Below, piece by piece: positions 35,742-44,562 of a stretch of 64,000 bases of DNA. Position numbers and translations under genes: made by a program. The notes beneath the pieces were generated by a model that saw nothing but the letters and a program-made list of their open reading frames with translations, was not told where the DNA came from and did no database searches. Numbering within the stretch: the stretch's first letter is position 1; each line of letters begins with the position of its first letter. The stretch is from positions 1 to 64,000 of the forward strand of contig CAYJFJ010000003.1 of assembly GCA_964369845.1 (NCBI GenBank). Direction: 5' to 3'. Source of the stretch: CAKOSP01 sp964369845 (GTDB lineage Bacteria; Bacillota_I; Bacilli_A; RF39; UBA660).

Positions 35742-36762
35742 ATTTTATAAACATTGCATCTCCAAATGAGAAAAATCGAAATTCATTTGTTACTGCATAT
35801 TTGTATGCATTCATTATATTTTCTTTTGAAGACAAGGCACTAACTAACATCATAAGTGTGCTTTTCGGTAGATGGAAGTTTGTTATAAGTCCATCAATAG
35901 CTTTAAAAGTGTATCCTGGATATATAAATATCTCGGTATCTCCACTACATTCTTGAAATTCATTATATTTTGTAGCTATAGTTTCTAAAACTCTAGTACT
36001 AGTCGTTCCTACTGCATAAATTTTTCTATTTTCTTTTTTAGCTAAATTAAGTCTATTTGCAACTTCTTCATCCATGCTGTACCACTCAGAGTGCATTTTA
36101 TGAGATAAAACATCGTCTACTTCAACTGGTCTAAATGTTCCTAGTCCTACGTGCAGCGTTACATATAAAATTTCTACACCTTTTTCTTTTAAAATATTTA
36201 AAATCTCACTAGTAAAGTGAAGACCTGCTGTTGGTGCTGCTGCTGAACCCACCTCTTTAGCGTACACCGTTTGATATCTTGATTTATCTTCTAGCTTCTC
36301 ATGAATATATGGTGGAAGTGGCATTGTTCCTAAATCTTCTAATATTTCTAAAAATATTTTTTCATATATAAAATTTACATGTACTATTCCTTCTTCCATT
36401 TTAGATATTACTTCACAAGATAAATCTTCAGAAAATTTTACGATTGTTTTTTCTTTTAATCTTTTTGCAGGCTTAGCTAAACATTCCCATAGATCATTTT
36501 CTATATTTTTTAAAAGTAATAACTCTATAACTGCTCCTGTTTCTTCTTTTACACCTATAATTCTTGCAGGAAGTACTTTTGTATTATTTAAAACTAAACA
36601 ATCTCCTTTGCTAAATTCGTTAACTATTTCAGAAAAAACACTTTCTTTAATATCGCCATTTTCTTTATTCATAAGTAGTAATCTAGATTTTTCTCTATTT
36701 GCTAAAGGCACTTGCGCAATTAAATTTTCCGGTAATTCATAATTAAATTCTTCTACGTTCAT
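35740..36762 (-). CDS. queA: SAM:tRNA ribosyltransferase-isomerase QueA
   Basis: The 340-residue protein begins NYELPENLIAQVPLANREKS and contains AAAPTAGLHFT and FHLPKSTLMMLVSAL, hallmarks of QueA. It transfers and isomerises the ribosyl group of SAM to form epoxyqueuosine on tRNA already treated by Tgt. The start overlaps the end of tmk by 20 bases. Confidence 0.97.
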   Translation of the reverse strand: MNVEEFNYELPENLIAQVPLANREKSRLLLMNKENGDIKESVFSEIVNEFSKGDCLVLNNTKVLPARIIGVKEETGAVIELLLLKNIENDLWECLAKPAKRLKEKTIVKFSEDLSCEVISKMEEGIVHVNFIYEKIFLEILEDLGTMPLPPYIHEKLEDKSRYQTVYAKEVGSAAAPTAGLHFTSEILNILKEKGVEILYVTLHVGLGTFRPVEVDDVLSHKMHSEWYSMDEEVANRLNLAKKENRKIYAVGTTSTRVLETIATKYNEFQECSGDTEIFIYPGYTFKAIDGLITNFHLPKSTLMMLVSALSSKENIMNAYKYAVTNEFRFFSFGDAMFIK

Positions 36763-37438
36763 TTTCAGTTTGTTTAGACACTACATCATATATATAAGCT
36801 GCTATTTCATCTATAGATTTTGCAACATTATCGTTAGCACACTTTACTGTTGTAAAGTTATATTCTCTAGCCAAATATAAGTATATTTGTTCTGCTTTTT
36901 TTAAATGATCTTCAGAAGACTCATGTTCGTCTAAACTTTCCTTTCTATTTTCTCTAAGTGGTTTTGCAGCTTCGTATGGCATGTGTAAAAAAAGTGTTAA
37001 ATCAGGTTTTGGCAAAGCTAGTAAATCATATTCTAACTTTTCTAACCATTTTATTAATTCAATTGCTTCCTTACTACTACTACACTTTGAGGCTTGATGT
37101 GCCATATTTGAAGTTATATATCTATCAAGAAGTACAATATATCCTGATTTGATTTTTTCTTTTATTATATCTATATTATAAAATCTATCTGCTGCATAAT
37201 ATAAACTAGCTACTCTAGGATCTACCTTTACAGCACCTTCTTCAAACCAACCTTTACATATATGTTCTTTTCCTAAATATGGCCCACCTACAATTTTACC
37301 TGTTGGAGAATCATATACTGGAAATGAAGCTTTAAATACCTTATAACCTGCATTCATTAATTTTGTTTCTAATATTTTTGTTTGTGTTTCTTTTCCAGAA
37401 CAATCTGTTCCTTCAATAACTATTAACTTACCATTCAT
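36743..37438 (-). CDS. tmk: Thymidylate kinase
   Basis: The 231-residue protein has the P-loop EGTDCSGKETQT, the DRY motif in LLDRYITSNMAHQ, and a LID region around PLRENRKESLDEHESS. This divergent form, with Cys-Ser in the P-loop, is common in uncultured Firmicutes and patescibacterial-like genomes. It phosphorylates dTMP. Here it sits between glyA-folD and queA, a setting that ties it to one-carbon/thymidylate metabolism. Confidence 0.88.
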   Translation of the reverse strand: MNGKLIVIEGTDCSGKETQTKILETKLMNAGYKVFKASFPVYDSPTGKIVGGPYLGKEHICKGWFEEGAVKVDPRVASLYYAADRFYNIDIIKEKIKSGYIVLLDRYITSNMAHQASKCSSSKEAIELIKWLEKLEYDLLALPKPDLTLFLHMPYEAAKPLRENRKESLDEHESSEDHLKKAEQIYLYLAREYNFTTVKCANDNVAKSIDEIAAYIYDVVSKQTENERRRI

Positions 37439-37449
37439 CTTTTTTCTCC

Positions 37450-38658
37450 CTAGTTTTCAGAAAACTTTATTACTTCTTTTTTTAACTCTTTTAATACTTC
37501 TTCATTTTCTGCATTTTGCAGTGCTTTTATAATTATATTTGCTACTTTTTTAAACTCTTCAGGACCAAATCCTTTAGTAGTCATTGCTGCTGTTCCAACT
37601 CTTATTCCGCTTGTAATCATCGGGCTTTGAGTATCGTTTGGCACAGTGTTTTTATTAACTGTTATACTTATTTTATCTAAAACTATTTCTGCTTCTTTTC
37701 CAGATAAGTTAAATCCATCTAAAACATTGATTAAAAACATATGATTATCTGTTCCATTTGAAACGATTTTTATTTCATTTTTCATAAACTCTTCTGCAAA
37801 TATCTTAGCATTGTCTATTACATTTTTTGCATACACTTTAAATTCTGGCTTTAATGCCTCATAAAAACACTGAGCTTTTGCTCCAATAACGTGCATAAGT
37901 GGTCCACCTTGAAGTCCTGGAAAAATAACTTTATCTATTTTTTTAGCAAGTTCTTCGTCATTTGTTAAAATGATTCCACCACGAGGACCTCTTAATGTTT
38001 TATGTGTCGTTGATGTTACCACATCAGCGTATGGAACAGGAGATTCATGTACTTTCCCAGCAACTAGTCCTGCAATATGAGCCATATCTACCATTAAATA
38101 TGCTCCTACTTTATCTGCTATTTCTTTAAATCTTTTAAAATCGATTTTTCTTGAATAAGCAGAAGCTCCAGCTATAATTAATTTTGGTTTTTCTAAAATA
38201 GCAAGTTTTTCAAGCTCGTTATAATCAATAGTTTCTGTTTCTAAATTTAAATCATACTGAACTACATCATAATCTTTACCAGAAAAACTCATTTTATGTC
38301 CGTGTGTTAAATGACCACCATTTGATAAATTCATTCCTAAAACTTTATCGTTTGGCTCCAGTAATGCTCTATAAACAGCCATGTTCGCACTAGATCCTGA
38401 ATGTGGTTGCACATTTACATACTTTGAACCAAAAAGCTCTTTAGCATATTCAATTGCCTTACTTTCAAAAATATCAACATACTCACATCCACCATAATAT
38501 CTTTTACCACTGTAACCTTCTGCATATTTATTCGTAAGTATACTTCCTTGTAATTTTAATATATCTTCTGAAACAAAATTTTCTGATGCTATTAATTCTA
38601 TATTTTCTTTTTGTCTTCGTGTTTCTAATTCTAACGCTTCTTTTAAAATATTATCCAT
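37450..38658 (-). CDS. glyA: Serine hydroxymethyltransferase
   Basis: The start at 38658 (MDNILKEALEL) follows AAAGGAGATAAA; a longer frame upstream overlaps folD's end. The 402 residues include NKYAEGYSGKRYYGG, HSGSSANMAVY, and the PLP lysine in VVTSTTHKTLRGPRGG. It interconverts serine and glycine, loading tetrahydrofolate with a C1 unit that folD then oxidises. It lies ten bases downstream of folD. Confidence 0.97.
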   Translation of the reverse strand: MDNILKEALELETRRQKENIELIASENFVSEDILKLQGSILTNKYAEGYSGKRYYGGCEYVDIFESKAIEYAKELFGSKYVNVQPHSGSSANMAVYRALLEPNDKVLGMNLSNGGHLTHGHKMSFSGKDYDVVQYDLNLETETIDYNELEKLAILEKPKLIIAGASAYSRKIDFKRFKEIADKVGAYLMVDMAHIAGLVAGKVHESPVPYADVVTSTTHKTLRGPRGGIILTNDEELAKKIDKVIFPGLQGGPLMHVIGAKAQCFYEALKPEFKVYAKNVIDNAKIFAEEFMKNEIKIVSNGTDNHMFLINVLDGFNLSGKEAEIVLDKISITVNKNTVPNDTQSPMITSGIRVGTAAMTTKGFGPEEFKKVANIIIKALQNAENEEVLKELKKEVIKFSEN

Positions 38659-38668
38659 TTTATCTCCT

Positions 38669-39502
38669 TTATTTATTTTGCATGTTATATGCATCTACTA
38701 CATTTTCCATAATCATTGCAACTGTCATTGGTCCAACACCACCTGGTACAGGTGTTATGTATGATGCTTTATTTTTAACTGTTTCAAAATCAACATCTCC
38801 TTTGATTTTTCCATCAACTCTTATAATTCCAACATCTATAACTACTGCACTCTCACTTACCATATCTTCTGATACTAACTGCATAATTCCAGTAGCACTT
38901 ATTATAATATCTGCACTTCTAGTATGCTCCGGTAAATTAACTGTTTTTGAGTGACATAACGTAACTGTCGCACCTAAATTTGTAATAGCAAATACTAGTG
39001 GCTTTCCTACTAAGTTTCCTTTTCCTATAATTGTAACTTTTTTTCCTGTTAAATCAATATTGTAATATTCAAATAACTTAATAATTCCTTTTACAGTGCA
39101 AGGCAGAAAACCTTTTTTATTCATATAATTTGCATATACACTTTCTGAATTTAGTCCATCTATATCTTTTTTAGGATCTATTAAATTTATAATTTTATCA
39201 AAATCCAAATTTCCTGGAAGAGGACTTTGCACTAAAATACCATTAACAGCCTCATCAGCATTTAGTTCATTTATTTTAGTAATTAACTCTTCTTCAGATA
39301 CATCATCATCATATTTAATTAGTTCAACTTCTATTCCCACTTCTTTGCAAGCTTTAATCTTGGAGTTAACATAGATTTTACTAGGTTCAAAATTACCAGC
39401 TAATACTATTGCAAGTTTTGCTTTAATATTTTCATTACCAATTTTTTCTTTTACACTTTCTAAAACTTTAGCACTTACAAGTTTTCCATCTAATAAAATC
39501 AT
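38669..39502 (-). CDS. folD: Bifunctional methylene-THF dehydrogenase/cyclohydrolase FolD
   Basis: The 277-residue protein shows YVNSKIKACKEVGIE with the catalytic Lys, GILVQSPLPGNLD, the NADP-binding IIGKGNLVGKPL and TPVPGGVGPMTVAM. It produces 10-formyl-THF for purines and for Fmt, encoded at 47860. It overlaps ruvB by one base and forms a unit with glyA. Confidence 0.97.
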   Translation of the reverse strand: MILLDGKLVSAKVLESVKEKIGNENIKAKLAIVLAGNFEPSKIYVNSKIKACKEVGIEVELIKYDDDVSEEELITKINELNADEAVNGILVQSPLPGNLDFDKIINLIDPKKDIDGLNSESVYANYMNKKGFLPCTVKGIIKLFEYYNIDLTGKKVTIIGKGNLVGKPLVFAITNLGATVTLCHSKTVNLPEHTRSADIIISATGIMQLVSEDMVSESAVVIDVGIIRVDGKIKGDVDFETVKNKASYITPVPGGVGPMTVAMIMENVVDAYNMQNK

Positions 39503-40521
39503 TATATTTCCTCTCCTTTTTCAAATAGCCCAGTGTTATAGCTAAGACCTAAATGTTTGTATGCTTTATCTGTTGCTACTCTACCAGATCTAGTTCTTTT
39601 AATAAAACCTTCTTGAAGTAAAAATGGCTCAACTACATCTTCAATCGTAGTTACTTCTTCTCCAATACTTGTTGCAATAGTTTCAACACCTACTGGTCCA
39701 CCACTAAATTTTTCAATTAATGCTCTTAAATATTCTAAATCTATATTATCAAGTCCATAGTTATCTACATTTAATCTTTTTAGTGAATCATGTGTTATAT
39801 TTATATCAACTTTACCTGTTCCAATTACTAGTGCAAAATCTCTTACACGCTTAAATAATCTATTGGCAACTCTTGGTGTTTTTCTACTTCTTTTAGCTAT
39901 TTCTAGTGCTGCATCTGCATCAACTATCATATCTAAAACTTTACCAGTACGTTTTACTATTTGACTTAATTCATCGTTTGTATAATATTCAAGTTTATTT
40001 ATTATACCAAATCTATCTCTTAAAGGTGATGTTAAATCTCCTGCTCTTGTTGTAGCTCCTACAAGTGTAAATGGCGGTAAATCTATTTTAATATTTCTAC
40101 TTTTACCATCATTATTTAAAATTATATCTAATTCAAAGTCTTCCATTGCTGGATAAAGTATTTCTTCAATGTATGAAGGCATACGATGTATTTCATCTAT
40201 AAAAAGAACATCTCCAGGTTCTAAATTTGATAAAATAGCAGCTAAATCGCCACTTTTTTCAATTGAAGGACCTGATGCAGTTTTTATTCCAACTCCCATT
40301 TCATTTGCAATAATGTGAGCTAAAGTTGTTTTACCTAAACCAGGAGGACCATAAAGTAGTACGTGATCTAGTGGTTCATTTCTCATTTTTGCAGCTTTTA
40401 TGAAAATAGATAAATTTTCTTTAATTTCTTTTTGACCAATATATTCATCTAGATTTTCTGGTCTTATATTTTTTTCAAAAAAATCTAAATTTGTTACTTC
40501 ACCATCTGTTATTCTATCCAA
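39502..40521 (-). CDS. ruvB: Holliday junction DNA helicase RuvB
   Basis: The 339-residue protein has Walker A GPPGLGKTTLAH, Walker B VLFIDEIHRM, sensor GATTRAGDLTSPLRDRF and the C-terminal winged helix GFIKRTRSGRVAT. It drives branch migration with RuvA. ruvA is 2.4 kb upstream rather than adjacent, with four genes' worth of other DNA between. Confidence 0.97.
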   Translation of the reverse strand: MDRITDGEVTNLDFFEKNIRPENLDEYIGQKEIKENLSIFIKAAKMRNEPLDHVLLYGPPGLGKTTLAHIIANEMGVGIKTASGPSIEKSGDLAAILSNLEPGDVLFIDEIHRMPSYIEEILYPAMEDFELDIILNNDGKSRNIKIDLPPFTLVGATTRAGDLTSPLRDRFGIINKLEYYTNDELSQIVKRTGKVLDMIVDADAALEIAKRSRKTPRVANRLFKRVRDFALVIGTGKVDINITHDSLKRLNVDNYGLDNIDLEYLRALIEKFSGGPVGVETIATSIGEEVTTIEDVVEPFLLQEGFIKRTRSGRVATDKAYKHLGLSYNTGLFEKGEEI

Positions 40522-40522
40522 A

Positions 40523-41053
40523 TTAAAAACCTTCTTTCTTAATATATTCTAATAATTCACTCCAACTTTGTACTGAATCGTATTTAGTATTTCTTTCTTT
40601 GTAGCCATATAAAACGCCTTTAACACCACACTCATCTACCGAATCCAAATTGAATAAATGATCATCAAAAAAATGTGTTATTCCTTCTTCTTTTGCAAGT
40701 GGACCTTTTTCATCTATTGCTAAAAATAATTTATCATATTTTAGTTTATGTTCAGCTAAATATTTTACTGTAATGTCATGTAGTTCAGCTGGTTCTTCAA
40801 ATCCTCTTTTAGTAATTAAGACTATTTTATGACCTTTACTATTTAAATAATCAAAAACTTCTTTAACGCCTTCCTTTAAACTAGCATTTTCACTTATTTC
40901 AAGAACGTATTTATCTAAAAATTTTCTTCTTTTTTCTTCAGGCATTTTAGTATAAGAATCACCATCTTCTTTAAATTCATAATCTTTATAATAAAAATTT
41001 GCTTGTTCTTTCGTATTAGTCATTGTATTATCAATATCAAAACCTATTGTCAT
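40523..41053 (-). CDS. HAD-superfamily 5' nucleotidase-like protein
   Basis: The 176-residue protein has the HAD motif I FDIDNTMTNT, motif II in KIVLITKRG and acidic motif III in THFFDDHLFN. It resembles NT5C/YqfW-type putative nucleotidases. It lies one base upstream of ruvB. The likely activity is dephosphorylation of a deoxynucleotide or small phosphate ester in the cytoplasm. Confidence 0.8.
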   Translation of the reverse strand: MTIGFDIDNTMTNTKEQANFYYKDYEFKEDGDSYTKMPEEKRRKFLDKYVLEISENASLKEGVKEVFDYLNSKGHKIVLITKRGFEEPAELHDITVKYLAEHKLKYDKLFLAIDEKGPLAKEEGITHFFDDHLFNLDSVDECGVKGVLYGYKERNTKYDSVQSWSELLEYIKKEGF

Positions 41054-41195
41054 AAGCCACCTCTATTTAATTATATCTAAATTTTACCTTTATGTAAACG
41101 AAAGACACTTAAAAAAAATCAGTATTTCTACTAGTTTATTGTTTTTTTCTTCATTGCCAGTACTAAGTCGCTATACTTATTAAATATTTAATAAT

Positions 41196-41222
41196 AAAAA
41201 AGAACTATTTTAAGTTCTTAAT
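41196..41222 (-). terminator. Intrinsic terminator after the MFS gene
   Basis: AAGAACTT and AGTTCTT form the stem on the minus strand, followed by TTTTTTATT. Confidence 0.7.
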
Positions 41223-42391
41223 TTATTATTTTTACCTAATTTTTTATTTAATACAAAATAACTTATAACTAAAATTATCAGTAGCATCATACTTAAACAT
41301 AAATATGCTTGAAATATATTTGCATAATCTAAAAGTAATCCTAAGAATAAACTAAATATTCCTGAAAATAAAGTTAATGTTAAATTGTAATATGACTGAA
41401 TAGTTGCTCTTTTATTACTCGGAGCAGCTTTGTTAATATATTTATTAACTATTGTTTTGCTTATTCCTCTATAAACTTGCTGGAATGCAATAAAAAGAAT
41501 TCCTATTTTTACTTCGGTAAATGATGCTCCTATAAAAGAAATAAATAATAGTGCACCTAAAAATAGTAAGGCGTATGCTTTTATAAACTTCATAATTTTA
41601 TCTACATATCTTGAAGATATTAATGCTATTAAATTATAAAATGCATATATATAACCAAAATATATTTCTTTAATTCCAATTTCTAAAAAATACTCTACAT
41701 ATGTGTAATGTATTGTTGCAACAAACATATTTATTAAAGCAGAGTATATAATAATCGTTTTAAGTTTTGGATGATTAAAGACATACTTACCCGCCTGTTT
41801 AATTTGATTTATATAACTTATTTTTTCTTCTTCTTTTTCTTTTATTTCAATATTTTTTACCGTAGCAAAAGTACATGCTGATAAAAATATTAAAGTTCCT
41901 GATACGTAAAATGGTAAAGCTTCATTTATTTCATATAAATACACTGATAAAATGGCTCCAACAATTTGAGTAAAAAAACTATACTGATATACTTTTCCTT
42001 TAAATTTAATATATTCTTTTTCTAAATTATTAGCTTTTAAGTTATCATAAAATAATGAATCATCTGCACCACTTATAAAAGCACATCCTACTGCTATTCC
42101 TAGCTCCATAACCGTAAAATAAATAAAACTGTTTCCTAAAGGATATAATGCAAGTGACAGTGCAAAAATCAATGCTCCTAAGATAACACTTTTTTTATGT
42201 CCTATTTTATCTGCAAGTGCCCCTGTTGGAACTTCAAATATTGCAACAGATATTCTAAATATACTTGTTATTAAGAATATTTCAAAAAATGTTAACTCTT
42301 TAAACAAATAAAATAGTGTTATTATTGGTCCAACCCAAATACTGTTTTTCAAAAAGGTATAAACCTTATATTGAAACAATAATTTTTTCAT
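41210..42391 (-). CDS. MFS efflux transporter, drug-resistance type
   Basis: The 393-residue protein has twelve membrane helices with the MFS loop 2-3 motif GALADKIGHKKSVILG and a second-half repeat. The FEVPTGALAD segment resembles Firmicute drug exporters. AAGGAAAGGAGGAAGT precedes the ATG. A strong promoter, a leader peptide and an attenuator precede it, the arrangement used by ribosome-targeting antibiotic resistance genes, so I infer export of such a drug. It interrupts the otherwise expected ruvA-ruvB pair. Confidence 0.85.
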   Translation of the reverse strand: MKKLLFQYKVYTFLKNSIWVGPIITLFYLFKELTFFEIFLITSIFRISVAIFEVPTGALADKIGHKKSVILGALIFALSLALYPLGNSFIYFTVMELGIAVGCAFISGADDSLFYDNLKANNLEKEYIKFKGKVYQYSFFTQIVGAILSVYLYEINEALPFYVSGTLIFLSACTFATVKNIEIKEKEEEKISYINQIKQAGKYVFNHPKLKTIIIYSALINMFVATIHYTYVEYFLEIGIKEIYFGYIYAFYNLIALISSRYVDKIMKFIKAYALLFLGALLFISFIGASFTEVKIGILFIAFQQVYRGISKTIVNKYINKAAPSNKRATIQSYYNLTLTLFSGIFSLFLGLLLDYANIFQAYLCLSMMLLIILVISYFVLNKKLGKNNKLRT

Positions 42392-42433
42392 ACTTCCTCC
42401 TTTCCTTAAAATATTAATCCGAAAAAAGGTAAT

Positions 42434-42470
42434 AAAAAAACGGATTACTATTTTAAAAATAGTGACTCCG
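42434..42470 (-). terminator. Attenuator terminator in the MFS leader
   Basis: On the minus strand CGGA...ACTATTT and AAATAGT...CCG form an interrupted hairpin, followed by seven T, 40 bases before the MFS gene. The 3' arm AGTAATCC can instead pair with GGATTATT at 42491-42484, just after the leader stop codon, forming an exclusive antiterminator. Confidence 0.7.
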
Positions 42471-42491
42471 CTTTGCGTGTAAGAATAATCC

Positions 42492-42521
42492 CTATGTAGC
42501 TAGTCTTTTTGACATATACAT
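42492..42521 (-). CDS. Leader peptide of the MFS transporter (MYMSKRLAT)
   Basis: A nine-codon frame ends in TAG. An internal ATG gives MSKRLAT, which is better spaced from the AAGTGAG ribosome binding site. The TAG overlaps the antiterminator arm GGGATTATT. Such short leaders sense ribosome stalling by antibiotics; the drug is unknown. Confidence 0.6.
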   Translation of the reverse strand: MYMSKRLAT

Positions 42522-42536
42522 ACTCACTTGAAAATA

Positions 42537-42565
42537 ATTTTAACAGAAATACTCGTTTGTGTCAA
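42537..42565 (-). promoter_or_regulatory. Strong sigma-A promoter of the MFS leader
   Basis: A consensus TTGACA (42565-42560) and TAAAAT (42542-42537) on the minus strand are 17 bases apart, with TG one base before the -10. Confidence 0.85.
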
Positions 42566-42572
42566 CTATTAA

Positions 42573-42989
42573 TTAACACTCCTCATCACAACTATAAATA
42601 TTAATAAATTCAGCATATACACGGTTGTTTTTTATGTATATTGCTACTTCATCTTCATTCATTGATTTTTTTGTTATATCATTTTTTATGCATTTTTCAT
42701 TATCACAGTTATCTGTTAAATCAATATATGTTATTTCTGATACTTTTTTTAAAATGCAGTTACTTACAGTTTCTCCACTAGATAATGTGCATTCGTTTAC
42801 TAAAAGTTCTTTATTATCTTGACCATATAATTTGGCTCCTTCGATAATAATATCTTTTTTTGATTCTAGTAAACTTTCATTACTTGAACTCAGCACTTTC
42901 ATAACTCCTATTGTTGCTATACTACCTATAATTGTAATAACAACTAACACTGCTAGTAATTCTATTATTGTAAATCCTTTTTTATCCAT
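42573..42989 (-). CDS. Type IV pilin-like protein
   Basis: The 138-residue protein opens MDKKGFTIIELLAVLVVITI, a canonical prepilin/ComGC-type signature with Glu at +5, then a helix and a small domain with several Cys (CDNEKC, CDEEC) that may form disulfides. It follows ruvA by 8 bases behind AGGAGATTTT. No pilus machinery is adjacent. It is more pilin-like than the three products at 8058-10031. Confidence 0.75.
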   Translation of the reverse strand: MDKKGFTIIELLAVLVVITIIGSIATIGVMKVLSSSNESLLESKKDIIIEGAKLYGQDNKELLVNECTLSSGETVSNCILKKVSEITYIDLTDNCDNEKCIKNDITKKSMNEDEVAIYIKNNRVYAEFINIYSCDEEC

Positions 42990-42997
42990 AAAATCTC

Positions 42998-43552
42998 CTA
43001 TTTCATCAATAACTTTAAAGCTTCTTTTATTTGTTTTTCTAGTGTTTCTGATTTATCTACACTTCCTATTATTTTTTTAATTTCTGCAGATTTGTAACCT
43101 AAACTTTCTAATACTCCTACTAAATCATCTGTATCAGTTTCTATTAAACCTTCTGTTTCTATATTTATTTTTCCTTTTAAGTCAAGAATAATTTGCTTAC
43201 CTAACTTTTCACCAACTTTAGGAAATTTTGTTAAGTAAAGTAAATTTTCTCTATTTATAGCATCTACTATTCCACTTATTGATCCTGTTGCAAAAAAAGG
43301 CATTGCTACTTTTGGACCTAAACCTTTAACACTTATAAGCTTTAAGTAAAGTTCAAGCTCTTCACCACTTTGAAAACCATATAAACTAAACTCATCTTCT
43401 CTTATATGATTGTACAAATATATTTTATATTCCTTTCCAAGTTCAAAACTAAATGGATTTGCTACAAATACTTTATATCCAATATTATTGTTTTCTACTA
43501 CTATATAGTTAAGACCTATATTATCTATTTTACCTTTTATATAATTATACAT
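42998..43552 (-). CDS. ruvA: Holliday junction DNA helicase subunit RuvA
   Basis: The 184-residue protein has the N-terminal OB fold (MYNYIKGKIDNIGLNYIVVE), two helix-hairpin-helix motifs (LISVKGLGPKVA, LTKFPKVGEKLGKQIILDLKGK) and a flexible C-terminal domain that contacts RuvB. It binds four-way junctions. It is separated from ruvB by a pilin gene and an attenuated MFS gene. Confidence 0.95.
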   Translation of the reverse strand: MYNYIKGKIDNIGLNYIVVENNNIGYKVFVANPFSFELGKEYKIYLYNHIREDEFSLYGFQSGEELELYLKLISVKGLGPKVAMPFFATGSISGIVDAINRENLLYLTKFPKVGEKLGKQIILDLKGKINIETEGLIETDTDDLVGVLESLGYKSAEIKKIIGSVDKSETLEKQIKEALKLLMK

Positions 43553-43596
43553 CTTTTACCTCCTATAACTATAATATCAAATTATATTTATTTTTA

Positions 43597-44493
43597 CTAT
43601 AAAATTATTTTTCTTTCTCTTACTAAACTGTTATTTTGACTATAAAATCTTTTTATAAACATTTCCTTCTCAAATAAATTTTCAAAAACCATATCTACAA
43701 ATGAATCTACTTTTTTTTCTATGGTTTCATAATTATTACTCAAAACCTTAGTGATATCCAAATCTTCTTTAGTACTTCTATAAAATAAATTAAGTAAAAA
43801 CAAAATATTTTGGGTCCATATAGTTTCATTTAACGTTCCATTTGGCTTTTTAAATTCTATTGTATTTCCATTAACAAAGTTTTCTTCTGTACATCTAAAA
43901 AAACTAACTTCTAAATACGATGGAAAATTATTTTTCACTAAATAATAATCTATTAAGTCAAAAAACGATAAATTTTTTACATAAAAATCTCTAAGTATTT
44001 TTTCAAATATAAAATCCATATTCATCGAATATTTGTTATTAAATCTACTTTCGAATTCTTGATTATTTTGAAAAAATACATTAATTACATCATTAAATTT
44101 ATAATATAGCATTAAAAGGTTAAATAAGTATTTTTCATTTCCCTCTAATGCTTGTGAACCTATATGTATATGACCAGCACACTTGTTTGTAATTAATGCT
44201 CCGTTTTCTTTTAAAAAATCACAAACTTTTAATATTTGATCAAAAGACTTTTTGTTAAATGATAATATATCTGAAGATATTTCACCACCATAATTTCTTC
44301 CATTTAAAACACTTGCTTTATTAATTGTGCCTTCTGTTTTTGAAAGCCAATTACTACTATTTTCTTCATTGAATTTCTCAATAAAATAATCACTTTTGCA
44401 TTTAACAAGTAATTCATATTCAATTTCAATACCAAAAGTGTAATTATTAAATTTGTTAATGTTCTCAGTAGTTAATATATTTTGATAATACAT
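43597..44493 (-). CDS. Amidoligase-family protein (ATP-grasp-like COOH-NH2 ligase fold)
   Basis: The 298-residue protein has FGIEIEYELL near the N-terminus, GGEISSDIL and AGHIHIGSQAL, matching the putative amidoligase family (PF12224). The family is related to glutamate-cysteine ligases and is predicted to make amide or peptide bonds on small molecules or proteins. The usual partner, a gamma-glutamyl cyclotransferase or glutamine amidotransferase, is missing here. The substrate is unknown. Confidence 0.78.
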   Translation of the reverse strand: MYYQNILTTENINKFNNYTFGIEIEYELLVKCKSDYFIEKFNEENSSNWLSKTEGTINKASVLNGRNYGGEISSDILSFNKKSFDQILKVCDFLKENGALITNKCAGHIHIGSQALEGNEKYLFNLLMLYYKFNDVINVFFQNNQEFESRFNNKYSMNMDFIFEKILRDFYVKNLSFFDLIDYYLVKNNFPSYLEVSFFRCTEENFVNGNTIEFKKPNGTLNETIWTQNILFLLNLFYRSTKEDLDITKVLSNNYETIEKKVDSFVDMVFENLFEKEMFIKRFYSQNNSLVRERKIIL

Positions 44494-44531
44494 GTTGACT
44501 CCTTTAATTAATTATACATTATTTTTTCAAG

Positions 44532-44552
44532 AAAAAAAACATCAAATGATGC
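44532..44552 (-). terminator. Intrinsic terminator after the BspA-like gene
   Basis: GCATCA and TGATGT form a short stem, followed by a run of seven T on the minus strand. Confidence 0.6.
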
Positions 44553-44562
44553 TTAATTTCTT

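Noticed and set aside
41054..41209. Possible small RNA or CRISPR-like repeat between the nucleotidase and MFS genes
   Set aside because: The segment is AT-rich with no repeat units, no clear promoter and no stable hairpin other than the MFS terminator. No CRISPR array is visible anywhere in the window.
42392..42572. T-box or metabolite riboswitch upstream of the MFS gene
   Set aside because: No T-box GGTGG bulge, specifier loop or known aptamer core is visible; the leader frame plus alternative hairpins explains the segment better.
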